Assembly (NCBI GenBank): GCA_947575805.1
Contig: CANPOY010000012.1
Location: 1 to 61,646 of the forward strand
DNA: 61,646 nt
DNA from: an uncultured Lachnospiraceae bacterium
GTDB lineage: Bacteria; Bacillota; Clostridia; Lachnospirales; Lachnospiraceae
Direction of reading: 5' to 3'
In this document: piece by piece, positions 51,509 to 60,267 of the stretch
How positions within the stretch are numbered: position 1 is the stretch's first letter
Layout: each line of letters opens with the position of its first letter
Position numbers and translations under genes: made by a program
The notes under the pieces: generated by a model
Databases searched by the model: none
What the model saw: only the letters and a program-made list of their open reading frames with translations
Told to the model about the DNA's origin: nothing

Positions 51509-51575
51509 ATTCCAATCCCTCCCTCAATGCCGTATATTTTTCTTTATATTAGATTTTCATTAGCTGTCGCAATTG

Positions 51576-53543
51576 CTATTCCGCCAGTCCATACTCCGAC
51601 AGGAACGTATCCTCCGACAAAACAGGAACTCCCAGCTCCTTTGCCTTTTTGTTCTTGGAGGAATTTGATGCAATGTCATTGTTGATCAGGGCCGTGGTTT
51701 TCCCCGTAACGCTTCCCGTCACCTTGCCGCCCCTTGCCTCGATAAGCTCCTTTAAATCGTTTCTGGTGGCAAAATGCGTCAGACTTCCGGTAATCACAAA
51801 GGTAAGGCCCTGCATGGTCTGGCTGCCCTCCTCCGCCGAAGGCGCCTCCACATCCAGCTCCGCCAGCAGATGATCCAGCTTCTGCATGTTATCCTCATCC
51901 CGCATATATTCCACAAACGCGCTGCCGATGACCTCCCCAATCCCTTCAATGGCGCTTAAGGTCTCCACATCGGCTTTCCGCATCTGTTCCATGTCATAAT
52001 CAAAATATCTGCACAGCATTTTCGCGTTTGCCACACCGATATTGGCAATTCCCAACCCGTAAATAACCCTGGGCAGAACGGTATTTCTGGAAGCGTTAAT
52101 GCTGTCAATCAGGTTATTACAGGATTTCTCCCCGAAACCTTCCATTTCCACGATCTGCTCCCGGTATCTGTCCAGATGGTACAGATCCGCATATTCCTGG
52201 ATAAATCCCCTGTCGACGAATTTCTCCAACGTGGCCTCGGAAAGGCCCTCAATGTTCAAGGCATCCCGACTGACAAACAGCGTAAACGCCTTGATCCGCT
52301 TAGCCGCGCAGCGGGGATTGGTACAGTACAGGGACTGCACCTCGTTCACCTGTCTGATCTCCGTTTCTCCCCCGCAGACAGGACATGTGGCAGGAATCTC
52401 CATATTGTCGCTGCAGGTCAGGTTCTCCGCGATCTGAGGGATAATCATATTGGCCTTGTAAACCGTAATACGATCCCCGATTCCCAGCTTCAGCCCCCGC
52501 AGAATACTGATATTATGCACCGAAGCCCTGCTCACCGTCGTCCCCTCCAGCTCCACCGGCTCAAAGATTGCCACCGGGTTGATCAGGCCCGTGCGGCTGG
52601 CACTCCACTCAATCTCCTTCAACGTTGTCTCCATCATCTCGTCCGCCCATTTAAAGGCGATGGAATGCCGGGGAAATTTTGCCGTCCTACCCAAAGACTG
52701 CCCGTAGGCAATGTTCTCATAGGTCAGCACCAGGCCGTCGGAAGGAATGTCATAGCTTTCGATCTTCTTCTCGAAAAGCTCTATAGTATCCAGAATATTT
52801 TCCTCCGTCACCCGGTAATGCTCCACTACCTCGAATCCCTGCTCCTCCAGGAACGCAAACTGTTCTTCCCGGGAATTATGAAAGTCCTCCCCTTCCGCGC
52901 TGACCAGGCTGAAGGCATAGAATCTCACGCTCCGCTCCTCCGTGATCTGGTTGTTAAGCTGACGCACGGAGCCGCTGCACAGATTGCGGGGATTCTTATA
53001 TCTGACCTCCGTCTCCTCCATCTCCGCATTCATGCGCTCAAAGTCGGAATACGTAATGACCGCCTCCCCCCGCAGTACCAGCCTTGCGGTAAAGGGAATC
53101 GTCAGGGGAATATTTTGAAATGTCCTCGCATTGTTTGTAACCACCTCGCCGATCTCGCCGTTGCCCCGGGTAACTGCTTTTGCAAGTTTTCCGCCATAAT
53201 ATGTCAAAACCACGGTCAGCCCGTCCAGCTTCCAGCTCATGACTGCAGGATTTCCTTGCAGCCATTCCCGCAGTTCCTCGCGGCTCTTCGTCTTGCCCAG
53301 GGACAGCATCGGTGTCTCATGCCGCTCCTTGGGAAGCTCATCCACCGCCTCGTAGCCCACCCGGGCAGTAGGACTGTTGGCAAGTGTAACCCCCGTCTCC
53401 TTCTCCAGCCCCTGCAGCTCATCATAAAGAGTGTCATACTCCTGATTGCTCATGATCTCTCTGTCTTCCGCATAGTAGGCCTTAGAGGCACGGTTCAGAA
53501 GCTCCGTCAGATATTTCATTCGATCCATCTTTTCAAACTGCAT
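51576..53543 (-). CDS. ligA: NAD-dependent DNA ligase LigA
   Basis: About 655 residues from the start at 53543 (MQFEKMDRMKYLTELLNRAS). The adenylation domain has the KxDG lysine (SWKLDGLTVVLTY), preceded by the Ia domain (YYAEDREIMSNQEYDTLYDE). OB fold, zinc finger (CPVCGGE ... CTNPRCAAKR), helix-hairpin-helix repeats (ALNIEGLSEATLEKFVDRGF) and a C-terminal BRCT (TMQGLTFVITGSLTHFATRN) follow. Complete. It starts 22 bp after the rluF stop, so it is probably in the rnhA-rluF-ligA operon. Confidence 0.96.
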   Translation of the reverse strand: MQFEKMDRMKYLTELLNRASKAYYAEDREIMSNQEYDTLYDELQGLEKETGVTLANSPTARVGYEAVDELPKERHETPMLSLGKTKSREELREWLQGNPAVMSWKLDGLTVVLTYYGGKLAKAVTRGNGEIGEVVTNNARTFQNIPLTIPFTARLVLRGEAVITYSDFERMNAEMEETEVRYKNPRNLCSGSVRQLNNQITEERSVRFYAFSLVSAEGEDFHNSREEQFAFLEEQGFEVVEHYRVTEENILDTIELFEKKIESYDIPSDGLVLTYENIAYGQSLGRTAKFPRHSIAFKWADEMMETTLKEIEWSASRTGLINPVAIFEPVELEGTTVSRASVHNISILRGLKLGIGDRITVYKANMIIPQIAENLTCSDNMEIPATCPVCGGETEIRQVNEVQSLYCTNPRCAAKRIKAFTLFVSRDALNIEGLSEATLEKFVDRGFIQEYADLYHLDRYREQIVEMEGFGEKSCNNLIDSINASRNTVLPRVIYGLGIANIGVANAKMLCRYFDYDMEQMRKADVETLSAIEGIGEVIGSAFVEYMRDEDNMQKLDHLLAELDVEAPSAEEGSQTMQGLTFVITGSLTHFATRNDLKELIEARGGKVTGSVTGKTTALINNDIASNSSKNKKAKELGVPVLSEDTFLSEYGLAE

Positions 53544-53565
53544 AATATATCTCACCCATTTCCTG

Positions 53566-54300
53566 TTATTTCCCGGGAATGATCCCGCAGCCCTGATACA
53601 GCGCCTCAACCTCCGCCGCCGGGAGTTCCGCATACTCTCCCGGCCTCAGACCGCCCAGGGTAACATTCATCACCCGAATACGCTTAATCTTCATGACCCG
53701 CCACCCGCAGGCTGCGCACATTCTGCGGATCTGTCTGTTAACACCCTGGGTCAATATGATTCTGAATGTATTTTTCCCGGTCTGCTCCAGCTTACACGCC
53801 CTGGTTTTTATCTTCAGCTCTTTCAGATAAATTCCGGCTTCCATTTTCGCCAGAAAATCAGGCGTTATTTCCTTATCTACCTTAACCTCGTACTCTTTCT
53901 CGTGCCGATTTGCCCCCCGCATCATACCCTGAATCAGATCCCCGTCATTGGTGAGCAGCAGCAGACCCTCGGAATCCTTATCCAGCCTTCCCGCATAGGT
54001 GACTCTGACGGGATAGTGCACCAGATCCCCAATCACCTTCTCCGCATGGGCATCCCGCTCCGTACAGGTCACTCCCACCGGCTTGTAAAAGGCCAATACC
54101 ACCGTTTTCTCCCGGTCCCGAACCCTTTTGCCGTCTACCGTAATTTCATCACGCCCGCTTACCGACTGCCCGGGGCTTGGCAGCCTTCCGTTCACCAGCA
54201 CCCTGCCCTGCCCGATCAGCCTGTCCGCATCCCGCCTGGAGCAAATCCCTGCATGGGCCAGGTACTTGTTTAGTCTTAATACTTGCTCTTCACCGTTCAC
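53566..54300 (-). CDS. rluF: 23S rRNA pseudouridine synthase, RluF type
   Basis: A 244-residue protein. The N-terminal S4 RNA-binding domain (RLNKYLAHAGICSRRDADRL) is followed by the RsuA/RluB-type catalytic domain with the active Asp in AGRLDKDSEGLLLLTNDGD. The C-terminal NRQIRRMCAACGWRVMKIKR and IRVMNV resemble RluF more than RluB. The start overlaps the end of rnhA by 11 nt. Confidence 0.88.
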   Translation of the reverse strand: MNGEEQVLRLNKYLAHAGICSRRDADRLIGQGRVLVNGRLPSPGQSVSGRDEITVDGKRVRDREKTVVLAFYKPVGVTCTERDAHAEKVIGDLVHYPVRVTYAGRLDKDSEGLLLLTNDGDLIQGMMRGANRHEKEYEVKVDKEITPDFLAKMEAGIYLKELKIKTRACKLEQTGKNTFRIILTQGVNRQIRRMCAACGWRVMKIKRIRVMNVTLGGLRPGEYAELPAAEVEALYQGCGIIPGK

Positions 54301-55030
54301 AGTATTCTTCCATCTCCGTCAGGAGGCACACTTTCGGAATCCCGTTTCCTTCCCGTAACCCCCGCTTTGCCATTTGGTCCGCAAGCTCATTATACCTCAC
54401 ATTTGTGTGAGCCGCCACCTTTTGGAACCTGATTTCTATACTTTTCCCCCATTCCCGCATGGACACGGCATATTTCCTGGTCAGTTCGGTTCTTGATCGC
54501 CACTCGCCCGTGACCCATTTTTCGATTCCCTGGTAATCATACCGCAACTCAACGCCCCGAAACCCGTTCATCATGGCCGTTTTCACCGCATACATGGCTC
54601 CCAGCATCTCCCCTGTCACATTCCTGTGCTGAAGCGACTGCTCTCTGTCACCGTTGCCGTACTGCACATAAATATGTCCGTCCGGAAGCAGAAATACACA
54701 CCCAAAAGCATATTTTTTCACCGAATCCTCGTAGCTTCCATCCACATACGCAAGCAGCCACCCCTCCTTCGCCGGCTCCTCCCCTTGGGGATTTACCATA
54801 TCACCCGGACAGTTCTTCATCTCCTGATGCCTCACGGCATGTCCCGGATCAGTCTCCGCCCCCTGATGCTTTGCGGCATTCCCCAGATAAGCCTCCGCTT
54901 CAGACAGCGAGGCAAAGCCCTTATACTCCGCCTGGGGATAACCCTCTACAGAGGCTTTGCACTCTTCCCAGTTAGTAAATACACCCGTAATCTTTCCTCT
55001 CTTTACAGCATATACCTTTTTTGCTGCCAT
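54290..55030 (-). CDS. rnhA: Ribonuclease HI with N-terminal viroplasmin-like domain
   Basis: A 246-residue protein. The N-terminal RNA:DNA-hybrid-binding domain (residues 4-50, KVYAVKRGKITGVFTNWEEC) is joined by a polar His/Gln/Pro-rich linker (51-88) to the RNase H domain. The four catalytic acids are Asp97 (AYVDGSYED), Glu141 (TGEMLGAMYAV), Asp165 (LRYDYQGIEKW) and Asp218 (NELADQMAK). It degrades RNA in RNA:DNA hybrids. The linker shows degenerate repeats. Confidence 0.92.
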   Translation of the reverse strand: MAAKKVYAVKRGKITGVFTNWEECKASVEGYPQAEYKGFASLSEAEAYLGNAAKHQGAETDPGHAVRHQEMKNCPGDMVNPQGEEPAKEGWLLAYVDGSYEDSVKKYAFGCVFLLPDGHIYVQYGNGDREQSLQHRNVTGEMLGAMYAVKTAMMNGFRGVELRYDYQGIEKWVTGEWRSRTELTRKYAVSMREWGKSIEIRFQKVAAHTNVRYNELADQMAKRGLREGNGIPKVCLLTEMEEYCER

Positions 55031-55045
55031 CCGACCTCCGTATTC

Positions 55046-55075
55046 GCAAAAAGACCCACCCCGGGGTGGGTCTTT
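55046..55075 (-). terminator. Terminator after the GGDEF gene
   Basis: A perfect 26-bp palindrome (55050-55075, centre CCCC/GGGG) is followed on the minus strand by more T residues (TTTTTGCG). It lies 13 bp past the GGDEF stop, between that gene and rnhA. The stem is nearly symmetric, so it could work in both directions. Confidence 0.85.
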
Positions 55076-55088
55076 GCCGTTCTATGTT

Positions 55089-56732
55089 TTACTTCTGACC
55101 TTCGTAAAAAGCAAAATCGTTCTTACCGTTTTTCTTCACCTGATACATAGCGTCATCCGCGCAGATTATCAGCTGTTCCACATCCTCGGAATCCTTGGGA
55201 TAGGAAGCGATTCCGATACTGCCGCATACCTTTGCCTTCTTCCCGCTGAGCATAAACGAACTTGTAAAGACCTGCCTGCACTGATATGCCGTTTTCTCCA
55301 CAATCTTATACTGGGCGCTCTCCAGAATCAGGATAAATTCATCTCCCGCGAAACGGTAGGGGGTAAGAATGGGCGAACCCATATCCCGCAGACGGGAAGC
55401 CACCTGCTTCAACGCTTCGTCGCCTGCCGTATGACCCAGCGTATCGTTGATCTTCTTGAAATCATCTATGTCAATCATAATGACCGTACAGGGCTTCTTC
55501 TCACCCACCAGCCTTTCTATGTCGGTCATAAACTTACTTCTGTTGGGTATCCCGGTCAGGAAATCATGCTGAGACGCAGATTCCATGATCTTTTTCGTCC
55601 CTTCCAGCTCCGCCATCAGATGACGGCGCTTGAAATTGTCGATCATTGCCCAGCCCATAACGCCGATCAATCCAACGAACAGAATGCTGAAAGGAATCAT
55701 TGCCTCTTTATTTCTGTCAAAAAAGGAGGTCTTTTTATTAATGATTTCCGTGTCCTTGGGCAGCGCAGACATATTCAAATGAAACTTGCTCATCACAAGG
55801 GCATCCACGCGATAGGTCTGCGGGCTGTCCGTCACCATCTCAAAACGGTCAATCGAAGACCCTTTCATGATTTCCATGGCCATATGCGCCGCGATCTCCC
55901 CGGACTTGTACATGGATACCACATTTCCTCCCAGCAGCCCGCTTCCAATCCCGCCGTCCACCATGCGCAGAGCCGGCACCGTGGAACACTCCGCAATCAG
56001 ATTTATGGCCTGCTGATCCGTATACTTTCTGCCCTCAACATCCTCCGACATTACGATATAGATCAGTATCGTATCCTCCGACAAACTGCTGAGCGTATAA
56101 CGAAGAGTAAAATTCCTGGACTGGGATACATTGATCTCATCAAACTCCAGATCGGGGTACTTGTCCGCATAGCTGTAAAAGCGCTTCCGCTCCGCTTCGC
56201 CGGTCACCGTATCGTCCAGAATTGCCACCACCCGCTTCGCCTTCGGATTGAGCTTCAGACCCAGATCAATATTCTTTTCCACAGAAAGTCGCTCCAGCAC
56301 CCCCGTAATCATCGGATTCTCCATGGCCTCTGCCGCAAGATCCTCGTCATTGACTCCCTCAAAGATCAGAGGGATCTCCGGAAAAAGTTCCTCCTGATGC
56401 TCCATGGCAAACCGCAGCGCCGCATCGTCTCCCAGGATCACCGCATCATAAGGCGCTACCTCTGAAAGCCGGTAAGACAGCCCCTCATAAAACAGGCGAA
56501 GCCCTTCTTCCGTATTCACGCGCTTTGTATCCATGAACTCAAAGTCCAATGTCACGTTGTTATCCAGACCGGCCTTTATCCCATCTATCTGCATCCGCAC
56601 CTGCTCCCAGGCATAAGAATAGGAGCTGATGAACAGAACCCTCTTTTCCGACTCGGCGGCCTGTACCGTCCGTCCGCACAAAACGAAGCAGGAAAATACC
56701 GTCAGAAAAAGCCGGAGCAGATTTATCCGCAA
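55089..56732 (-). CDS. GGDEF diguanylate cyclase with extracytoplasmic ABC-type sensor domain
   Basis: A 547-residue protein from a TTG start at 56732. It has a signal/anchor (residues about 3-25, LLRLFLTVFSCFVLCG), then a periplasmic-binding-like domain (about 30-330) with the ABC substrate-binding pattern (VLFISSYSYAWEQVRMQIDG, PLIFEGVNDEDLAAEA). One membrane helix (about 345-366) and a GGDEF domain follow. The active-site loop is RFAGDEF at residues 460-466 (Ala for the first Gly, still compatible with activity), with DIDDFKKINDTLGHTAGDEA. The RxxD inhibitory site is absent. It probably makes cyclic di-GMP in response to an external ligand. Confidence 0.9.
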   Translation of the reverse strand: MRINLLRLFLTVFSCFVLCGRTVQAAESEKRVLFISSYSYAWEQVRMQIDGIKAGLDNNVTLDFEFMDTKRVNTEEGLRLFYEGLSYRLSEVAPYDAVILGDDAALRFAMEHQEELFPEIPLIFEGVNDEDLAAEAMENPMITGVLERLSVEKNIDLGLKLNPKAKRVVAILDDTVTGEAERKRFYSYADKYPDLEFDEINVSQSRNFTLRYTLSSLSEDTILIYIVMSEDVEGRKYTDQQAINLIAECSTVPALRMVDGGIGSGLLGGNVVSMYKSGEIAAHMAMEIMKGSSIDRFEMVTDSPQTYRVDALVMSKFHLNMSALPKDTEIINKKTSFFDRNKEAMIPFSILFVGLIGVMGWAMIDNFKRRHLMAELEGTKKIMESASQHDFLTGIPNRSKFMTDIERLVGEKKPCTVIMIDIDDFKKINDTLGHTAGDEALKQVASRLRDMGSPILTPYRFAGDEFILILESAQYKIVEKTAYQCRQVFTSSFMLSGKKAKVCGSIGIASYPKDSEDVEQLIICADDAMYQVKKNGKNDFAFYEGQK

Positions 56733-56782
56733 TACTTCATTTCTCTCTCTCGTAACGTATACCCCCTTCGATTTTGTTTCAT

Positions 56783-56816
56783 GGTACTATTGTACCACCT
56801 TTTTTCAAAAAAGCAA
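56783..56816 (-). promoter_or_regulatory. Promoter of the GGDEF gene with palindrome over the -10
   Basis: On the minus strand, TTGCTT (56816-56811), 16 bp, then TACAAT (56794-56789). The inverted repeat GGTAC (56783-56787) and GTACC (56792-56796) covers the -10, a possible operator. Confidence 0.6.
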
Positions 56817-56819
56817 GAA

Positions 56820-57044
56820 AAATAACCAAAACAATTTTATCATATCTTTTTAGCTTTGTCATAAAATATCTTTGAAATTTTTGTAAAATTTTGACTTATG
56901 ATTAAATTTCCTCCGTTTTTCCTCCTTTGATCCTCAAATATCCTGCTGTCAGCCACCTCCGGAACCCCTCTCCGTCATCCGGCAACAGCCAACGGCATAG
57001 ACAAGGCCAACAACAGCTTTCAAATCTTCCCCTGTATCAACTGC
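56820..57044. other. Non-coding gap between the coiled-coil gene and the GGDEF promoter
   Basis: The gap between the two genes is 312 bp. Beyond the GGDEF promoter it contains AATTTTTGTAAAATT (56876-56890), a dyad matching the CodY consensus at 12 of 15 positions with all mismatches in the centre. It also has a purine-rich stretch with two ribosome-site-like GGAGG motifs (minus strand, about 56900-56930) that are not followed by a usable start codon. I see no gene and no clear terminator for the coiled-coil gene. Confidence 0.5.
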
Positions 57045-58022
57045 CTAGACCGATGCGTCAATCATGCTGCCCTCCACAAGCTCCGCAGCGCTTACCACCT
57101 GACTGCTGTCTACCTGGATGCCTACCCCGCCCAGCTCCAGCGTCACACCACCGGAACTGCATCCCAGGCTTCTGTCGTCACCCGCCGCACTGTCGCTTCC
57201 GATGCCGGCTGCATTGCTCTGCTGCTCCCTGGCCATCTTTTCAAACATAGCCTTCAGATATTTCATATCGGCTTCCATGATCTTCCGAAGCTCTTCGGAA
57301 CGATGCTTTTTCTTCAGCAGATCCAGATCCTCGGGATCCATCTCCTGACCCACGCCGCCCAGCATCATGTCCTCCAGCTCCTCCAGACTGTCCATGTCCT
57401 CCAGGGCCTCTTCCATCAGCTCCTGATAGATCTCCATCAGTTCCTGCAGATCTTCCATGTCAAACGCAAGATCCCCATCTCCGCCCCCAATTTCATCACA
57501 TCGGTCCTGTTCCGCAGATTGCTCCGTCTTTTCCTCCATTTCTGCTTCGCATACTCCGCCCCGGAGTTTCACATTTTCTTCTTCCTCCAGATGGCGGACC
57601 TTCTTTTTTGCCACCCGGGCCATAGCCTCTGCATGGCGGATCGCATTCAGCAGATCCTCATTGTCGGTATTGGACAGCTTCACCTTTTTGCGCAGCTCCA
57701 CCACTTTCCGCCTGGCGCTGTTCATTGCCTTTCTCGCGCTGACGGAGGTTTTTGCCTGGAGAATCCGGGTGGAAATCTGCTTGAAATTATAACGCAGCTT
57801 CTTCTTTGCCGTCTGCTTTTTCCGGGCTTCTCTGGCCTTTTTGGCTGCTTTGGCCCGCTTTGCCTCTCTTGCCTTCTGTTCGGCCTTTGCCCGCGCTCTG
57901 GCCGCCTCTCTTCTCTCCGCCACCTCTCTGGCAATGGAAAGCTTGGTTCCTGAGCTTCCGTCCGTGTTTCTCAGTCCGTATTGATTCTTAACAGAGCTGC
58001 CTGTACTTGCCATAATATTCAT
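57045..58022 (-). CDS. Charged coiled-coil protein under a sigma-D promoter, unknown function
   Basis: A 325-residue protein. GGAGG precedes the ATG at 58022. The N-terminal 25 residues are Ser/Gly/Asn-rich. There follow a Lys/Arg/Ala-rich helix (about 28-75, AREVAERREAARARAKAEQK), a second basic coil (about 85-150, NSARRKVVELRKKVKL), and an acidic Met/Leu/Glu-rich segment (about 180-230, DLQELMEIYQELMEEALEDM). A helical stretch and a Gly/Ser/Val tail end it. There is no signal peptide or membrane helix. The upstream sigma-D promoter suggests a late flagellar or motility-linked role. After the TAG stop the frame stays open for 31 codons. Confidence 0.8.
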   Translation of the reverse strand: MNIMASTGSSVKNQYGLRNTDGSSGTKLSIAREVAERREAARARAKAEQKAREAKRAKAAKKAREARKKQTAKKKLRYNFKQISTRILQAKTSVSARKAMNSARRKVVELRKKVKLSNTDNEDLLNAIRHAEAMARVAKKKVRHLEEEENVKLRGGVCEAEMEEKTEQSAEQDRCDEIGGGDGDLAFDMEDLQELMEIYQELMEEALEDMDSLEELEDMMLGGVGQEMDPEDLDLLKKKHRSEELRKIMEADMKYLKAMFEKMAREQQSNAAGIGSDSAAGDDRSLGCSSGGVTLELGGVGIQVDSSQVVSAAELVEGSMIDASV

Positions 58023-58078
58023 GTCGTCATCCTCCTTGATTCAGACAGATCTTCCAATATGCTGCTTATACTTATAAT

Positions 58079-58106
58079 ATATCGGCTCATCCAATACAAT
58101 TCTTTA
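58079..58106 (-). promoter_or_regulatory. Sigma-D (flagellar) promoter of the coiled-coil gene
   Basis: On the minus strand, TAAA (58106-58103), 16 bp, then GCCGATAT (58086-58079): an exact match to both halves of the B. subtilis-type sigma-D consensus. It is 56 bp ahead of the start codon. A weaker sigma-A reading (TTGTAT, 17 bp, TATAAG) overlaps it. Confidence 0.7.
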
Positions 58107-58147
58107 TGATAAACAGAAAACAGATGCGGATTAAAACATATTTTCCG

Positions 58148-58188
58148 AAAAAAAGATACGGAAAACATTACGTTTCCCGCATCTTTTT
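58148..58188 (-). terminator. Terminator after gdhA
   Basis: On the minus strand, AAAAAGATGCGGGAAAC pairs with GTTTTCCGTATCTTTTT (wobble and one bulge) around a short loop, with a T-run after it. It starts 4 bp beyond the gdhA stop. Confidence 0.85.
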
Positions 58189-58191
58189 ATT

Positions 58192-59553
<1,362 letters not shown>

Positions 59554-59593
59554 TCATTTAGTTTAACGCCGTCAACGTCACGATCCAAAAAAC

Positions 59594-59622
59594 ATTATAA
59601 CCCATCCTTGTCCGTTCCACAA
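59594..59622 (-). promoter_or_regulatory. Sigma-A promoter of gdhA
   Basis: On the minus strand, TTGTGG (59622-59617), 17 bp, then TATAAT (59599-59594), about 55 bp ahead of the gdhA start. Confidence 0.8.
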
Positions 59623-59679
59623 TCACTTTATCCAATTAAACTACAAAAGTTTTTTGAAGTTTTTTTATCTATTTTGTAC

Positions 59680-59712
59680 AAAAAACAAAGCAGTACCTTA
59701 GAGATACTGCTT
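59680..59712 (-). terminator. Terminator overlapping the end of the helical protein gene
   Basis: AAGCAGTA (59688-59695) and TACTGCTT (59705-59712) form a perfect 8-bp stem with a 9-nt loop, followed on the minus strand by TGTTTTTTG. The stem includes the last codons and the stop of the gene at 59698. Confidence 0.85.
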
Positions 59713-60129
59713 CAGTCTGGCTACATTCTTTTCCTCAAACTCTATCAGCTGCCGCGCCAGAGACGTGGATTTCTCGCCGGCATTTTCATTGTGCCTCAAT
59801 GCCTTCTCCATCTCCAGAATTCCGTTTGTGCTGCTTTTTATCATCAGCTCCGCAATATGGCCGGTGCTGGTATTAAGCAGTGTGTTATAGCGAAGCCCGG
59901 TGCGCAGCACCGCATCCTCCAGGGCACCGCTGCGATAATATTCCGCCTTGCCGTCCACCAGCTGCCTGGAGGCGGCATTATGGATTTCCGAATATTTCAG
60001 GGTCTGCCTGGAAAGCTGCATGGCCAGCGCATCATCATAAACCTTGTCCGAAATCGTGTCAATGGCCTTCATTGCCATTTCCGTATTCTTTTGAATTTCC
60101 CGATAGATCGCTATTTCCTGTGACGTCAT
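59698..60129 (-). CDS. Small all-helical protein, unknown
   Basis: A 143-residue protein predicted to be almost entirely helical (four or five amphipathic helices), soluble, with no signal or membrane segment. The start MTSQEIAIYREIQKNTEMAM has AGGGAGAAGAG upstream. The helical heptads (LALQLSRQTLKYSEIHNAAS-like region, GHIAELMIKSSTNGILEMEK) suggest a bundle like ferritin-type or four-helix proteins. I do not recognise the family. No promoter of its own is evident. It follows the SH3 gene across a terminator. Confidence 0.75.
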   Translation of the reverse strand: MTSQEIAIYREIQKNTEMAMKAIDTISDKVYDDALAMQLSRQTLKYSEIHNAASRQLVDGKAEYYRSGALEDAVLRTGLRYNTLLNTSTGHIAELMIKSSTNGILEMEKALRHNENAGEKSTSLARQLIEFEEKNVARLKQYL

Positions 60130-60185
60130 TTCTCTTCTCCCTGCCTGTTTCCAAATATTGCTGTCACCCGGCTTCCTGAACCCGC

Positions 60186-60223
60186 AAAAAAAGGAAGCCT
60201 TACCGATTCAGTAAAAGGCTTCC
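60186..60223 (-). terminator. Terminator after the SH3-domain gene
   Basis: On the minus strand, GGAAGCCT and AGGCTTCC (60193-60200 and 60216-60223) pair with a long loop and are followed by seven T. Confidence 0.85.
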
Positions 60224-60267
60224 CGTTTTTCCTATATTTATTCTTATCTTACCGTGTCGGCGGCCGT

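Noticed and set aside
50603..51575. SAM or T-box riboswitch for metA
   Set aside because: Only 67 bp separate metA from ligA and no stem pattern of either riboswitch is visible.
55031..58147. Cyclic di-GMP riboswitch near the GGDEF or coiled-coil gene
   Set aside because: I looked for the conserved GEMM core in these leaders and did not see it.
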